Source: DATHKG01 sp035489435
GTDB lineage: Bacteria; Bacteroidota; Bacteroidia; Chitinophagales; Chitinophagaceae
Assembly (NCBI GenBank): GCA_035489435.1
Contig: DATHKG010000020.1
Direction: 5' to 3' (one strand)
Length of the DNA: 64,000 nt
The notes below the pieces were generated by a model. It ran no database searches and had not been told where the DNA came from. It saw nothing but the letters and a program-made list of their open reading frames with translations. This document shows positions 63,852-64,000 of the stretch, in pieces; the first letter of the stretch is position 1; each line of letters begins with the position of its first letter. A program made the position numbers and the translations under genes.

Positions 63852-64000
63852 TTTATAATAGTAAGCCTCTAACCAGAACCACGATTGTTATTTGAAAAAG
63901 ATTTTGTATGCCGATGGGGGGCTTTTGTGGATATTGCGGCTGATGGTTTTGTAACAAAAGTTTGACCTTTACGGGATCACCAATCATTCAGGCACATGTA

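Noticed and set aside
63852..64000. Possible minus-strand frame MIGDPVKVKLLLQNHQ... at the right edge
   Set aside because: About 44 codons, touching the window end, with no upstream context or recognised motif; cannot be judged from this window.

Overview
The window looks like a chromosomal segment of a Bacteroidota bacterium, most likely a member of the Chitinophagaceae. The signs are a SusC/SusD pair, two giant Reg_prop/Y_Y_Y sensor kinases, several Tat-secreted Gfo/Idh/MocA oxidoreductases, MacB/FtsX-type four-helix permeases, a type IX secretion (T9SS) sorting domain, near absence of Shine-Dalgarno sites, and at least two promoters of the Bacteroidota form TTG-N19/20-TAnnTTTG. This placement is inference; no 16S or marker tree can be run here. 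No rRNA, tRNA, CRISPR array, complete insertion sequence or prophage was recognised.

Layout. 1-13.5 kb is a sugar-utilisation region: SusD (partial) and SusC, two Gfo/Idh/MocA oxidoreductases, a LytS-type hybrid sensor, an SMP-30-like lactonase and a GH43 glycosidase. 13.5-18 kb holds a single-domain response regulator, a small membrane protein, and pta-ackA; pta is split by a one-base frameshift. 18-21.6 kb holds small conserved hypotheticals, a HipA-like kinase/DUF3037 pair, a DUF92 membrane protein and a cupin. 21.6-29.4 kb has two related diheme cytochromes c flanking a NarL-type two-component system and two paralogous secreted lipoproteins. 29.6-32.5 kb is an SDR/epimerase operon with small secreted proteins. 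33-40 kb carries two proline-directed peptidases (M24, S9) in divergent orientation, a NIPSNAP protein and a sulfatase. 40-50.7 kb has membrane and GNAT proteins, a DUF2652 cyclase-like protein, two convergent ABC permeases, and a Crp/AhpD/HD-hydrolase cluster. 50.7-56.2 kb has an erythromycin-esterase-family protein, a GH116-like glycosidase and a permease remnant. 56.2-60.8 kb has a T9SS-exported IPT/TIG adhesin-like protein made of three 990-bp super-repeats, facing an ECF sigma factor operon. 60.8-64 kb is gene-poor and decayed, with an AraC-regulator fossil, an unrecognised two-helix membrane protein, a short predicted transcription unit and a frameshifted small gene.

The most unusual signal is not a gene. 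It is a set of short-repeat structures attached to gene ends. Heptamer arrays (ATGAGTT/ATGAGTG type) begin within a few bases of stop codons at three loci (five arms), and at two of these loci they can fold into hairpins between convergent genes. At two other genes (40139 and 29624) the last codons plus the stop codon are duplicated downstream. Further 13-22 bp tandem repeats sit in other intergenic gaps. Two one-base frameshifts (pta; 63515-63851) may be real or assembly errors.
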